Shown piece by piece: positions 1 to 10,714 of a DNA stretch of 64,000 bases. The notes under the pieces are model-generated. The model had not been told where the DNA came from, did not search any database, and saw nothing but the letters and a program-made list of their open reading frames with translations. The translations under genes and the position numbers were made by a program. The stretch comes from Cololabis saira (taxonomy: Eukaryota; Chordata; Actinopteri; Beloniformes; Belonidae): positions 36,336,569-36,400,568 of the forward strand of contig NC_084606.1 in assembly GCF_033807715.1 (NCBI RefSeq), written 5' to 3'. Numbering within the stretch: the first letter of the stretch is position 1; the number at the start of each line of letters is the position of its first letter.

Positions 1-291
1 TGTTTCATGATAAAGCATAGTTATAGGACAAATGGATCGTATCGATGAGGCCAAAAACAGCTGGAAACTGGATTTTGATGACTTTCTTCCACCTTTTTCA
101 AAGTCGAGATGTTCTTTATCTTTGTTTTGAAGAGAAGTCTAGCAGGACGAGATGTTACAGAGATACGTAGAGAGAACTAGGAGAATTGGCTCATAAAATG
201 AAAAATACCCTCCAATGGAAACACCGGTCCCCGCAGCGGTACGTTCGTCGCAAATTTAGAATTTCGCTTTTGTTTTGCAAAAAAAAGTGGA

Positions 292-598
292 ATGGAAATC
301 CACCTTAAATGTAGGCTTTTTCAAAAGCAGGAGATCAGAAAGACTCCTGGACCTGTCACTCTGTCCTCTGTCTGCCTGAGAGTCTTCACCCAGATCTTTA
401 ACCAGTTTCTGGAGTCCTCCTGCTTCAAACGCTCTACCAGTTCCCAAGAAGCCCTCCATCCCAGGAGTGAATTACTACAGGACCGTTGCTCCGACATCTG
501 TAATCATGAAGTCCTTTGAGAAACTGATGTTGAGCCACCTGAAGGACAACACAGACTCCCACCTGCAGGGCAACCGGGCCAGCAGATGATGAAGGGCA
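292..598 (+). pseudogene. LINE reverse-transcriptase fragment
   Basis: One frame reads VPKKPSIPGVNYYRTVAPTS followed by a stretch like SFEKLMLSHLKD, the fingers region of non-LTR retrotransposon reverse transcriptase (the usual form is NDYRPVALTS...FEKLVLxHLK). The enzyme copies element RNA into DNA at a nicked target. Only the N-terminal part of the RT domain is present, and the reading ends in stops near 590-598. A second RT piece lies at 2540-2640 on the same strand, so the two may be one LINE split by later insertions. The clade (Rex/L2/CR1-like) is a guess from motif style. No start codon or endonuclease domain is seen. Confidence 0.7.
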
Positions 599-2068
599 GG
601 GCAAGCAAGTCTATTTGTATAGCACAATTCAAAGGTGATTTACAGAGATATTAAACAGAGACATTAAAACACCACATTTAAAATTCAAACCAAAGCAAAG
701 AAATAAAACAGAACAATCAGTAGTTGGAATAGTGTCCGAACGTGTCCGATTTCCGATCACCTGATCAGATCGGGACATCCCTATTGATTTCTATTAATGT
801 CATGTTTGTGCTGTCTGTCAACATAAAAGTTGGCTAATATACATCTTCTTTGTGCCATCAGCTGGTAAAAGATCATTTAAGTTTAAGAGGTAACTTATTC
901 AACGTGATTAACGTTTGTGATGGAAAATCGGTCAGAGTCACAACTTTTGGCAGAATTGATGTTACAATTATGGACTTTTACACAAAATAATGTCTTAAAC
1001 CGTGTTTGGGCCTGAATAAGTAATTTTAGATTTCTGGAGATTTCTAGAATGTTCTGAATAAACCAAATGATGACCTACTTTGGTTTATGTATGAAATGTA
1101 TTTAATATTTTATCTAATGGTATCTAATAAGTAAAAAGTTGTGAGAAAGGTCAAATGTATTATTTGTTGGTATTAAACAGGAAGATGTATCAAAGAAGGG
1201 GACATTCAGACATTCAGAAACAGGACTCTGGAAGAGGTCTTCAGCTGCACAGATATATATTCAAAAACTGGAAACTTCCAGGAGATATTTTTCATTAAAT
1301 ACGACTGGGAGCCCAGACGCTGTAAACAGGTTTGAGCTGTGTAGGCCACGCCCACGGGCCGCTGAAGACAAAAGAACTGTAAAAAAATGTTGCTGTTTCT
1401 GCAAAAAAAAATCCGGATTCATAAAACCGTGTGCACGCACACTTGCACGCTTTATAAATCACAGTCCAGCTGGAAGGTTGCGCAGGTGAATTCGCCTCAT
1501 ATCCCGCCCTCTACACACCCACTTTATACCATAAATGGGCAATGCAAACTACCTGATGACTGTATTTGCATATAAATGAGCCTTCTGAGCATGCGCAGCG
1601 CCACCTGCAGCCTGTTTCTGCTGCACGTCAGGATGAATGAGACGTGTCGAGCAACCGTGCCAATAAATTTCACGGAGACTGAGATGTTGTGGATGAGGTG
1701 GAGGCAGGAAAACCACATTATTTGGTGGTCACAGTAGTGGCATCACTAACAAAAATAAAGCAAGTGAGTTGCCTGCCAGAATGTGATTTCTGGCCGTGGG
1801 AGCGCACACAGCAGCCCGTTGAGCGATAGTGCTGAAACGTCAGATTTTCAGATTATGAAGCTCAAGAATGAGATCAAGTCATATTTAATTTAGGTAGAAA
1901 CAACCTTTCATTAACTGTATTTGGCCTTCAATCAATTTTTGGCAGGTAAAAAGACCCATTTTCATGGGAGAAATCAGATTCTGGCAGGCAATCACTTTTT
2001 GGCACGACACCGGCACGGTGTGTCCTGCACCGTGGACACGCCGGGCCGGTGGGATGATTTGACAGATG
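599..2068. other. Repeat-derived DNA, no gene seen
   Basis: About 605-720 is an A-rich stretch beginning with a motif like TTTGTATAGCAC, which recurs in fish dispersed repeats. 720-780 contains GATCAC/TGATC-rich sequence. 1370-1740 has GC-richer sequence with TTTATAAAT-like motifs typical of Harbinger-type elements ending at 2531. Short open frames here have no recognisable domain. Confidence 0.4.
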
Positions 2069-2151
2069 AAAATACCCCGTCAGATCACGCTTCCACATAG
2101 ACATCAACATTTATCTACTGTATGTGGAAGCGTGATCTGACAGGGTATTTT
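2069..2151. repeat. Inverted repeat, 31-bp arms
   Basis: The arm at 2069-2099 pairs with 2121-2151 with one mismatch around a 21-nt loop. Each arm holds the word TATGTGGAAGCGTGAT or its complement. Two further degenerate direct copies of this word follow near 2181-2205 and 2239-2265. It could be the remains of a foldback MITE inside the Harbinger-type repeat. Confidence 0.7.
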
Positions 2152-2296
2152 AATCTTTCAACTCATCCTACCTGCCAATATCTATGTGGAAGCGTGATTT
2201 GACGTTTTTTTTTCTTCCGCCAAAGCGTCGTACACATAGATCTATGTGGAAGCACATTCTGACTTCCTGCTGTTAAATCATCTATTTAAGTCTGAT

Positions 2297-2531
2297 ATGT
2301 GATGACATTAAAAGTATGACATGAATCTGGCTTCATTTCACCACCTCACCGCCTGCGTAGGCAGTTCCCCATATCTTCAGACTGTTCGTGCGCGAGGCTC
2401 AGGGTTGGCGTAAAGATACTGACATTTTTAGGTTAGTTTTTTTTTTTTTAAATCCAAACCTTTACGTAGAAGGTGGCTTGCACATCTTTCAAGCCCGATT
2501 TGTGCGCAAGCAAGCTTTATAAATGAGGCCC
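2297..2531. mobile_element. PIF/Harbinger-like element end, copy 1
   Basis: This block starts at ATATGTGATGACATTA and ends in TTTATAAATGAGGCCCC. It matches 10540-10714 plus 11661-11728 nearly base for base. The terminal GGGGCCTCATTTATAAA (read on the minus strand) is a common fish Harbinger-type terminus by recollection. The other terminus was not located, so length and autonomy are unknown. Confidence 0.55.
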
Positions 2532-2539
2532 CAGGTGAT

Positions 2540-2640
2540 GTTGGGCAGTGTCACATCCAGCAGCTGGACCGTCAGCACTGACACCCCCCAGGGAAGTGTC
2601 CTCTCCCCACTGCTCTTGTCCCTCTACTAGTCTACTCCTC
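2540..2640 (+). pseudogene. LINE reverse-transcriptase fragment (PQGSVLSPLL motif)
   Basis: One frame reads STDTPQGSVLSPLLLSLY, the conserved PQG-x-VLSPLL block of non-LTR reverse transcriptases, located just before the catalytic YADD box. The frame is lost after about 2640 and no YADD follows. It is probably the same LINE as 292-598, split by the Harbinger-type sequence between them. Confidence 0.7.
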
Positions 2641-2920
2641 TAGTGTAGAGTCTACACTAAATGCACAAACCTGGCGAATACAGTTGATTCTGCTTCTAGT
2701 TCACTGAGAGGATCCTCGTTTCAAAAACAGAGAAAGTGAATGTGAGTCGACATGTCAAGAAAGCACAACTGAAAGTTGAAAGGCTGCATTACTGTTTCAA
2801 CAACCACTTTAGCAGCTATTCTAACTTTGTCTCAGCTATTTTCTGTCTGAGACAACTCCTGCAACAGTGACAGTAAATATCTGTTCTTTCTCTGTATTGC
2901 AACCCCCCCTCTCTACGTAC

Positions 2921-3238
2921 CGTCCACATTCAGGTTGATGAAGCTCTCCTCGTCTCCAGCGATGGTGCTGGTGAAACACAGATATCTGCCCTGGTCCTGG
3001 ACCGTCACTCCTCTCAGCACCAGGGAAGCCTGTCCTCTTGAGATCAGGTCTTCAAACAGATATGTTCTTCCTCTGAACCTCTGGTCCTGCTCTCCTGGTT
3101 GGTCCTTGTTGTGATAGTAGGAGTGAACCCGGGTCTCTGGTTGCGTTATTTGAATCCAGTGGACGACAACGTCATTGTGAGCTGTGAAACTGCAGGGCAG
3201 GAAACACAGCTTCTTGAACTGACAGGAGACCTCGGTAT
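2921..3238 (-). CDS. Immunoglobulin V-set exon, B7/HHLA2/butyrophilin-like
   Basis: The minus strand shows a polypyrimidine-CAG acceptor (AG at 3239-3240), an open exon of 318 bp, and a GTACGT donor (GT at 2919-2920). Both boundaries are phase 1, the symmetric phase usual for Ig-domain exons. The protein has the V-set pattern: a first cysteine in EVSCQF or LPCSF, a tryptophan in VVHWIQ, an R-G-R-T strand, then LVLRGVTVQDQGRYLCF with the second cysteine in D-x-G-x-Y-x-C. The YYHNKDQ...QDQRFRGRT middle resembles fish HHLA2/B7-like exons, known as cell-surface ligands of lymphocyte receptors. No signal-peptide, C-set or transmembrane exon was found nearby, so it is either one exon of a gene extending outside the window or an orphan. 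The reading frame is intact. Confidence 0.75.
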
Positions 3239-3695
3239 CTGTAGAAACACACACATACAAACCTATGATCCATTTGGAGTCACTAATTAACCCAAATGAC
3301 ATGTTTTTGGACAGTGGGAGGAGGATCAATTATCTGAAGAGAAGCAGGAACCTTCCTGCTCTGAGACAACGGTACTAATCACTAAGCCACCGCATGTTCT
3401 TGTTAAATTAAACAAACATGATTGGATGACATCATCCAGTTGTATATCCATTATAAAACTATCAGGAACAATGCATTTTACAATTTGCAGGAGTTTCAGA
3501 GAACTGGGAGATAGATTAAAAAGGCCCAAACATCATTTGTGACTCGTGGCCTGGCTCACACTCCAGTTCTAAACCAGTTCCTCGCCATCAGTTTAGCCAA
3601 TTATATTGTAATCATGTCAGTAGAAAACTATGAGGCACATTCTTCATCTGGTCTTTTCTGGCAGGTTGTCTGCCGAACAGAAAAGGTGCGTGTGT

Positions 3696-3874
3696 GGGCC
3701 GCTCGGTGGCGCAGTGGGTTAAGCAGCGGCTCGTATACTGAGGCTACAAAGTCCTCCTGCAGCGGTCGCAGGTTCGAATCCCGGCCTGCGCACCTTTGCT
3801 GCCTGTCATCCCCGATCTCTCTCTCTACCCCTTTCATATCTGCAACTTGAATAAAGGGCCACTAGAGCCCAAAA

Positions 3875-3907
<33 letters not shown>
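3696..3907 (+). mobile_element. tRNA-derived SINE
   Basis: The head carries RNA polymerase III box A (TGGCGCAGTGG, 3707-3717) and box B (GGTTCGAATCC, 3771-3781). An unrelated body and a long poly(A) tail follow. It is flanked by a perfect 16-bp target-site duplication at 3680-3695 and 3908-3923 (GAAAAGGTGCGTGTGT). The perfect duplication and long tail suggest recent insertion by a LINE enzyme. It is not a functional tRNA gene, because the 3' half departs from a cloverleaf. Confidence 0.9.
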
Positions 3908-3923
3908 GAAAAGGTGCGTGTGT

Positions 3924-4390
3924 AAGTTTACTTTGAATTTCCTACAAGAAAAACTTTAACTGAGAAAAGTTGTTTGTCTTTATTTCTAACCAAGTGCCGA
4001 GCACACAGGTTTAAAATACCCAACACCTCATTTCAAGGTCACCTTTACAGTGCACACAACACTGATTATACACATGTTATAATGTAATGATATAAATACA
4101 TCATAATGTCATAATATATAAACATGTTATAATGTCATAATATAAATACATGTTAATGTAATAATATATATATGTATATATGTTATAATGTAAATATAAA
4201 TATTACTAAGAATACTATAGAAATATTGATTTAATATAAATACCATGTCATAAATATCTTTTTCTTGTTATTTTCATATAAAAGTACGTTTGTCAATGTT
4301 TATAATTATTCACAAGTATGCAGTGTCATAACTACATCTCTGGCGTTCATAACAAACCAACCTGTTGGAAAATCTGGTTAAGGTTAAGGT
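3924..4390. other. AT-rich DNA, no gene
   Basis: 4050-4200 repeats short words such as ATAATGTAATGATATAAA imperfectly. No coding signal is seen. Confidence 0.5.
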
Positions 4391-4394
4391 TGTT

Positions 4395-4640
4395 TAAAGG
4401 GGACCTATTATGAAAACCAGGTTTTTTCTTGCTTTAACATATATAAAGTGGTCTCCCCTCAGCCTGCCAACTCAGAGAAGGAGGAAAGCAACCAGATTCT
4501 GCAGTGTCTGTACAGCCGCCCGGATGAGCCGTCCAGTGTGATGTGGATCTACGAGCCAATAAGATTCTGCGCATTTTCGTTACATAACCAAAATGCAAAC
4601 CCTGCCCACAACTATAAAACCGTGTAACTGCATGAGCGTC
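4395..4640. mobile_element. MITE fragment with AAAGGGGACCTATTATG terminus
   Basis: This begins with TTTAAAGGGGACCTATTATG, a terminus I recall from abundant fish MITEs. The matching opposite end was not found, so this is a truncated copy. No coding content. Confidence 0.45.
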
Positions 4641-4734
4641 CGACTATCGTAGCACTGCGTGACATCAGCTCTCTGTCCATCTCCCTCCAGCAGCTGTATG
4701 GAGCCAAATCAGGGCCAAATGTTTTGCTAATTTG

Positions 4735-4905
4735 AAAATAAAATTTGAACCTGAAATTTTTTTTTTACAGTTTCAGTTTTCTTTTTTTCTTTTTTTCAGT
4801 TTCAAATCTTTTTATTTCAGTATCAAATCTTTTTTTCAGTTTCAAATCTTTTTTTTCTCAGTTTCACGTCTTTTTTTTCAGTTACAAATTTTTTTTTCAG
4901 GTTCA
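4735..4905. repeat. T-rich tandem repeat (CAGTTTCAAATCTTTTTTT)
   Basis: A unit of about 17-24 bp, CAGTTTCAAAT plus a variable T run, recurs about seven times. The apparent phenylalanine-rich open frames here are products of the repeat. Confidence 0.75.
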
Positions 4906-5267
4906 GACTTTTGGCCCGGATCTGGCGTGGGGGGCGTGGCATCAACTGAGAGGGGCGTGGCATCATGAGTGACAGCAGAACAGAGAAGGTTGGGGACGTT
5001 CCTCACTCATGTTGCCTTCAGGAAACGTAGGTTGCAGAAGTTATCAGTAGAAGTATGAATCAACACTGTATATACACTATATTCACGTGATTGGCAGTGG
5101 AAAAAACTGATATTAGTGACACATTTCTGTTTGAAAGGCTGTTTTGTTGTTCCCCAACAAGGCGACACCCGTGCAGGCCCGACAACGGAGGCCCCCAGAC
5201 CCAGGCATCCCATTCATTCATCCATTCACCTATCCGATACCTATACTAATAATAATATAATATACTA

Positions 5268-5270
5268 TAC

Positions 5271-5359
<89 letters not shown>

Positions 5360-5364
5360 ACTAC

Positions 5365-5414
<50 letters not shown>
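5268..5414. repeat. (TAA)n microsatellite
   Basis: About 147 bp of TAA units with two TAC interruptions. It lies just past the 3' end of the minus-strand L1, so it may have grown from that element's 3' tail. Confidence 0.95.
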
Positions 5415-5415
<1 letters not shown>

Positions 5416-5429
5416 CCATCTTTGTATAA

Positions 5430-6574
5430 TATAATATTCATAAATTATTAAGTTTTGATGTCCTGCCAATGGAGGCTCAAATCCTCCATGGCAGGACCCT
5501 TCCATACCGCATTCTCACCGACACAGACATACAATCACCCACCGTTTCCCCCTCCCCGGGGGGGTCCAGCACCGCCAGAAGGCACCCCAGGCTGCACGGC
5601 GGGCCCCGCCAGGCCCGGGTAACCAGAGCCACCTGTCCCAGGCCAGTGAGGGAACGCGGGTGATGTGGGACCCCCTCCCACCCCTGGTGTTGAGTGCATG
5701 TGATTAATGCCATAAAAACAGGGAGGGGGGAGGGCCAAGTATCGATTGACACCGACCCCCCCCCCTCCCGAACTACGTGTCCTTGTCAAATGTATTAAGT
5801 GTTGAATGTGCAGTGTCTATTTTGCTGTTAAAACCGTGAGGCGGGGAGTGCCGGGCCACGCGGGACGGTGCCCCCCACGACCCGGACCCCCCGCCCTTCG
5901 CCTATGTACGTATGAATCGTGTAGGGGGGGAAAGAGGGGGAGCGGAGGCCGAAGCCAGGAAGCAGGACCAGCAAAGCCGGCCCTGATAAGACACCCGCAT
6001 CCCCCCACCGGCCGTCCAGTAGACGGGGGCCGGCCCCCCGAGCCGGGCCAGGGCCCCACCGTACCTCCACGGGCGCCCCCGGCGCCGCCGGAGCCCCCAG
6101 ACGGAGGGGGAAACGGTCCAACATCCTCCCATTCATACTGACAACATAAGACATAGATACCTGGGAGTGGTGCCACCCCGCCGTCTCGCCCGCCCGTGCA
6201 CCCCCCGGTCAGGGGAGGCCCGCTCCCCGGACCCGGCCCCACCCCCCCCCGAGGCCACCCCGGTGGACACCCCAAGGGTCACGGAGTCCCCACATCCGCA
6301 GCCACCCCCCACCCAGGCAGGGCCGGGCCCTCCGGGTGGGACCCCCACGTCCACGGCCCAGCCCCCCCCGGGAGGTCCGGAGACGCCCTAGCCACAGCCC
6401 CCCGCCCGAGCCCTCCCCAGCCACCCCCCCCCACCGCCATGAGGCAACCCCCCCCACAGGCCCCCAAGGCCCCCACCGGCCAGGGACAGGGCCCCGCGGC
6501 CCCCCCCACTGCCCCCCAGGGGCCACCAGAGGCCCGCGCCCCAGACCCCCCAAACCGACCCCCAACCCCAAGGG
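5430..6574 (-). mobile_element. L1 3' untranslated region, G-rich in the sense strand
   Basis: It follows directly after the L1 stop codon at 6575 in the L1 orientation. The plus strand is dominated by runs of C, so the L1 sense strand has many G runs, with G-quadruplex potential. A G-rich 3' UTR is known from mammalian L1. The overlapping proline- or glycine-rich open frames on both strands are composition effects. The exact 3' end is uncertain; I see no poly(A), and the boundary near 5430 is approximate. Confidence 0.6.
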
Positions 6575-8305
6575 CTACGAGATCACCACCCCCCCGCCCC
6601 CACTAGGTAACGAAGCCAATAAACGGGGACCACAGAGAGTGCAATTCAGCCGAATGTTGTTCAGTGGAGGCAGAATTATCTCACTACTAATATGATCTGA
6701 TAAAAGATTCCTAAAATGGTTGATACATAAACTGGATTTTTGTTTCCAATTTACTAGAATGGTTTTCTTTGCGATACATAAGGCAGTGAGAACCCGGTGT
6801 GTCCAATTAGGATCTATTTGAGTGTCTCCCAGGTGACCTAATATACATACCGTGGGGCACACTGGGATTCTGTGGTTGATCCATGTGGATAAATCCTCAC
6901 AAATCTCCTTCCAGAACCTCTGTACCGGTGTACAGAACCATAAAGCATGCATATAATTATCTGGGGTGTTCTCTGTGCACTGTGAACAGATATTAGAGGT
7001 GACAAAGCCCATCTGGAACATCCTTTGTCCAGTATAATGTATTCTATGAAGAACTTTGTACTGTATAAGTTGTAGGTTTGGGTTTTTAGTCATAGTAAAC
7101 GTATTTAAGCATATTTGTGACCAAGAAAACTGGTCGGTATTAAGAGAGAGATCCGCCTCCCACTTAGAGATCGGGAGAGAGACTGACTCGTCCAGTTTAG
7201 ACACTAACCTGTAGAGTTTTGATAACAACTTTAAAGTGCTTAGATTCAATAAATCTATTATCTTAGCGGGAAGTTGTAAATCTAATTGGCTAATTTTGTA
7301 TGTTTTATTTATTATTGCCTTAAGTTGTTGGTATTCTAAAAATGTATTCCTGCTAACTCCGTATTGAACAATAAGTGTATTGAAAGGTACAAACTGTCCT
7401 CCTACAATTACGTGCTGTAAGTACCGTATTCCTTGATCTCTCCATTGAACGAAGTTAACCATCTTTTTATCATTTTTCACGATGTCTGGGTTGTTCCATA
7501 TGGGTGTACGGTCACATGGAAAAAGTGAAATTTTAGCTATTTTAAGAAATTCCCACCAAGCTGATAAAGTTGTGCTAATATTAATGCTTTTGAAACATTG
7601 ATGACGTTTGATACTTTGACTAATAAATGGTAACTCTGAGATTTCTAGTTCATTACAAAACACTTGCTCTGAGTCCAGCCATTGACTATCTAAAGGATGA
7701 TCTTTTGACCATTTTACAATATACTGTAACTTACTGGCTATGAAGTAATACTGAAAATTAGGTAATTCTAAACCTCCATATTCTTTGGATTTTTGCAATG
7801 TCTTTAAACTAATACGTGGAGTTTTATTTTTCCACAAAAATTTTGATACATATGAGTCCAACGATTTAAACCAGGAAAGAGGGGGTTTGCATGGTATCAT
7901 TGAGAAAAAATAATTTACTTTTGGTAAAACCATCATTTTAATGGTGGCTATTCTACCCATGAGCGAAATGGGGAGAGAGCTCCATCTGGAAAGATCATCT
8001 TCTATTTTCTTTATAAGCTGAACATGATTTAATTTTATTAACTCTGACAGCCTAGGGGAGATGTTTATGCCTAAATATCTAATGTTCCCTGATTGTAATT
8101 GAGTATTGGTTATATTCCTAAAATTGCAGTTAACACATAAAACAGTGGATTTAGACCAATTAATAGAATAATCAGACAGAGATGAAAATCCCTCTATAAG
8201 TGCAATTGTCTGTGATAGTGAAGATCGTGAGTTCTGGAGGAAGAGGAGTACGTGATCCGCATAAAGACTTATTTTGTGCTCTAATATTTTACATTGTATA
8301 CCTAC
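6575..8305 (-). pseudogene. L1 ORF2 C-terminal part, 5'-truncated, catalytic D lost
   Basis: A single open frame runs from 8305 to the stop at 6575, about 576 codons, with a stop at 8306-8308 and no start. It begins at the end of the reverse transcriptase palm: SLYADHVLLFL corresponds to the YADD box, so the second catalytic aspartate is histidine (codon at 8252-8254). The thumb follows, then the L1-typical PKVNYFF...KFLWKNKTPRISL block and YGGLELPNFQYYF. Near the C-terminus is the cysteine-rich knuckle CSQC...H...C, known in L1 ORF2 to help RNA binding. Full ORF2 is about 1,250 residues, so endonuclease and most of RT are missing. The truncation at about 8306 fits incomplete reverse transcription. 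The intact frame suggests a fairly young insertion, but it cannot be autonomous. Confidence 0.9.
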
Positions 8306-8308
8306 CTA

Positions 8309-9672
8309 TACCTAAAGCTGCCACTTTATTGAGGTTTTTGTAGTGAAATGAGGAGGAATCATAGAGATAACTTCTCATTTCAAATAACTGGATCAGACGT
8401 TCCTCATCCATGACCTCATCCGTTTCCTACAGCGCTTTCAACCGGCTTTCAACGCGAGAGGCAGGAAGAAAATAGAAGCAGGGCGTCCGACAAATGTTCA
8501 GCTCAAAACGGCGCGTTGCTGCGTCGCTGCGTCCAGTTAGGACAGTCCAATAGATAATAAAGCAATGGAATTGATTTTGTTACTGACGCTCGCAGTGCAT
8601 GCAGTTATGACACGGTAACTCCGCCGGCCGGAGCTTCCGCCATTTCTTCGTAGCGATGTATCGCGTCATTCAGGCAGCCAATCAGCACAGAGCCTCATTA
8701 TCATAGCCCCGCCCACTCAGAATCCTGCATAGATAATGAGGTTAGAGAATGGGAAGATAAAGACATGGCTCAGAGGCTGAATGTTATGAGAGAGCGAGCT
8801 ACCTGTGGCAAGATGGCCGCCGTGTGACGACGTTGCTCTGCATTGGCCAGCAGCGTGGGTGAGTCATCTAGCCTTTATATATATCTATGGTTGTCCTACC
8901 AACTGATAACGGACATGATCATACATGCCGATGCCCATGTTGCAAAGTGCAAATACTATTTAATCAGTTTTACGACTTTGAAAGCTTTAGTTTTAGCTGT
9001 GCGCGCTCCCGTGGAGGCGCGTTCTCGGGATCAAACCGAAATTATCATTATAACAACGCAATACAACGTTTGGTTGTTTTTTTAAATGTAGATACTTGGT
9101 CAAACTACAAGAATATTAATGGTATCAGTGAAGTGACACTATTAAAAGTTAGACATAAGGGGGTTTATGTGTTGGTTTTAAAAACTAATATAGCAGCACT
9201 CACCACCGCAGACAACCGACGCGCACAAAAGCAAACTATAAACCATCGCAGTGATCCTGTTCATGTTCCTCATAGTCCTGCTGCAGTTGGATGCTCCAAG
9301 CCCTGATTTGAAATATTTACAACCTCAATTGCAGAAAAAACAGAAACATTTCAGCCCAGTTTGTTGAGGACTCCCAGAAACAGCTTAACTAAAGTGAAGC
9401 TTCTGACTGAACTTTCGTTTTCTCTAGACACTCCCACCAAGACAGACTTGTTGAGAGGACTTTACCACGTTTGACTTGATTACAGCGGAGAAGTAAATGA
9501 ATAATGAGGTCTGACGTTTAATTCGTGCCAAAAGTCTATTCTGCATTCACTGTTGAATTCTGCTGAGCTTTCAGACGTTTGTTCACGTAACCTTCCAGCT
9601 TTAAGTTGTGACAAAGATCTTTTTAACACGTACACTAGAGGTAAAAAGAAGTAACAGGAAGTACCATACAGA
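8309..9672. other. Mixed repeat DNA, no gene
   Basis: 8350-8760 resembles interior sequence of fish MITEs (CCAATCAGC..., GCCCCGCCCA...). 8880-9306 carries an open frame with no recognisable domain and poor composition. 9307-9672 shows nothing I recognise. Confidence 0.4.
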
Positions 9673-10431
9673 CAAGGGCGAAAATCCCGGGGGGGACAGG
9701 GGGGACAAGTCCCCCCCATTAGTAAAGCTGTCCCCCCCTAGAATAATTTGAGACAGAATTAATAATTTTGGAACAATGCAGTAGTATTTAGTAGTGATGC
9801 ACCAAAATGAAAATTTGTGGCCCAAACCGAAAATAATAATAAACAGTAAAATCTCATTACACTTAAAACAAGACTCATCACCAGAAAAATAACTTGTTAT
9901 TTGACAATTTTCACCTGTTTCAAGTAAATTTTCACTTGAAATAAGTAGAAAAATCTGCCAGTGGGACAAGATTTATCTAATAAGCAAAAAAATCTTGTTC
10001 CACTGGCAGATTTTTCTACTTATTTTAAGTGAAAATCTACTTGAAACAGGTGAAAATTGTTGTTTTTTCCAGTGATGAGTCTTGTTTTAAGTGTAATGAG
10101 ATTTTTTTTAACTAAAAATGAGACATTTTAACTAGAAATAAGACAAATATTCTTGTTAAGATTTTGGGTTTTTGCAGTGTATTATGTATTATTATTATTA
10201 TGTATTATGTATGTCAGATATGCTGTATTATTGCCACCTTCCACCTAATACCATTGTTTTGTATTGCTCTAAGAAAGGTCTTCTGCCTGTTTGCGAGATA
10301 GAGTTGAAAATGTCAAAATGCTGTATTAAAGGAAGGCTAAAACTTTTATTCCTTGTCCCCCCCTGGATTTATTCTCTAAAATGTTACTGTTTATTGTCTC
10401 CCCCAACTATGAAACGGGATTTTCGCCCCTG
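9673..10431. mobile_element. Non-autonomous hAT, CARGGGCGAAAATCCCG termini
   Basis: Termini CAAGGGCGAAAATCCCG (left) and its complement CGGGATTTTCGCCCCTG (right) form inverted repeats. The flanks are CATACAGA at 9665-9672 and CATACAGG at 10432-10439, an 8-bp duplication with one mismatch, the hAT hallmark. It contains a foldback MITE at 9848-10179 and a run of G/C homopolymers near the left end. No transposase remains. Confidence 0.85.
9848..10179. mobile_element. CACTGCAAAAA foldback MITE, left-truncated
   Basis: The right end reads GATTTTGGGTTTTTGCAGTG. The interior folds back on itself around 9985 (the word CTTGTTCCACTGGCAGATTT occurs on both arms). Compared with the full copy at 29956-30355, about 70 bp of the left terminus is missing. 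Superfamily unassigned. Confidence 0.8.
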
Positions 10432-10714
10432 CATACAGGTGTTATCAGTTGGACTTGTTTTACAACAGAGAAACAACAACATGTTAACAGGCTTGTCATG
10501 ACTGTCTTGAGAGCAAGTTTTACCTGACTGTAAATGCATATGTGATGACATTAACAGTATGACATGAATCTGGCTTCATTTCACCATCTCACCGCCTGCG
10601 TCGCCAGTTCCCCAGATCTTCAAAATGTTTGTGCGCTAAGATCAAAGTTTGCGTAAAGATACACACATTTTTCCGTTAGTTTATTTTTTTTAAATCCCAA
10701 CCTTTGTGTAGAAG

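Noticed and set aside
3700..3790. tRNA-like gene
   Set aside because: Boxes A and B are present, but an unrelated body, poly(A) tail and target duplication show a SINE.
5469..6695. Several overlapping proline-, glycine- or arginine-rich frames on both strands
   Set aside because: GC-extreme DNA rarely contains stops. The block lies just 3' of the L1 stop codon and is best read as its 3' UTR.
8887..9306. 139-codon frame on the plus strand
   Set aside because: No domain and mixed low-quality composition; probably chance.
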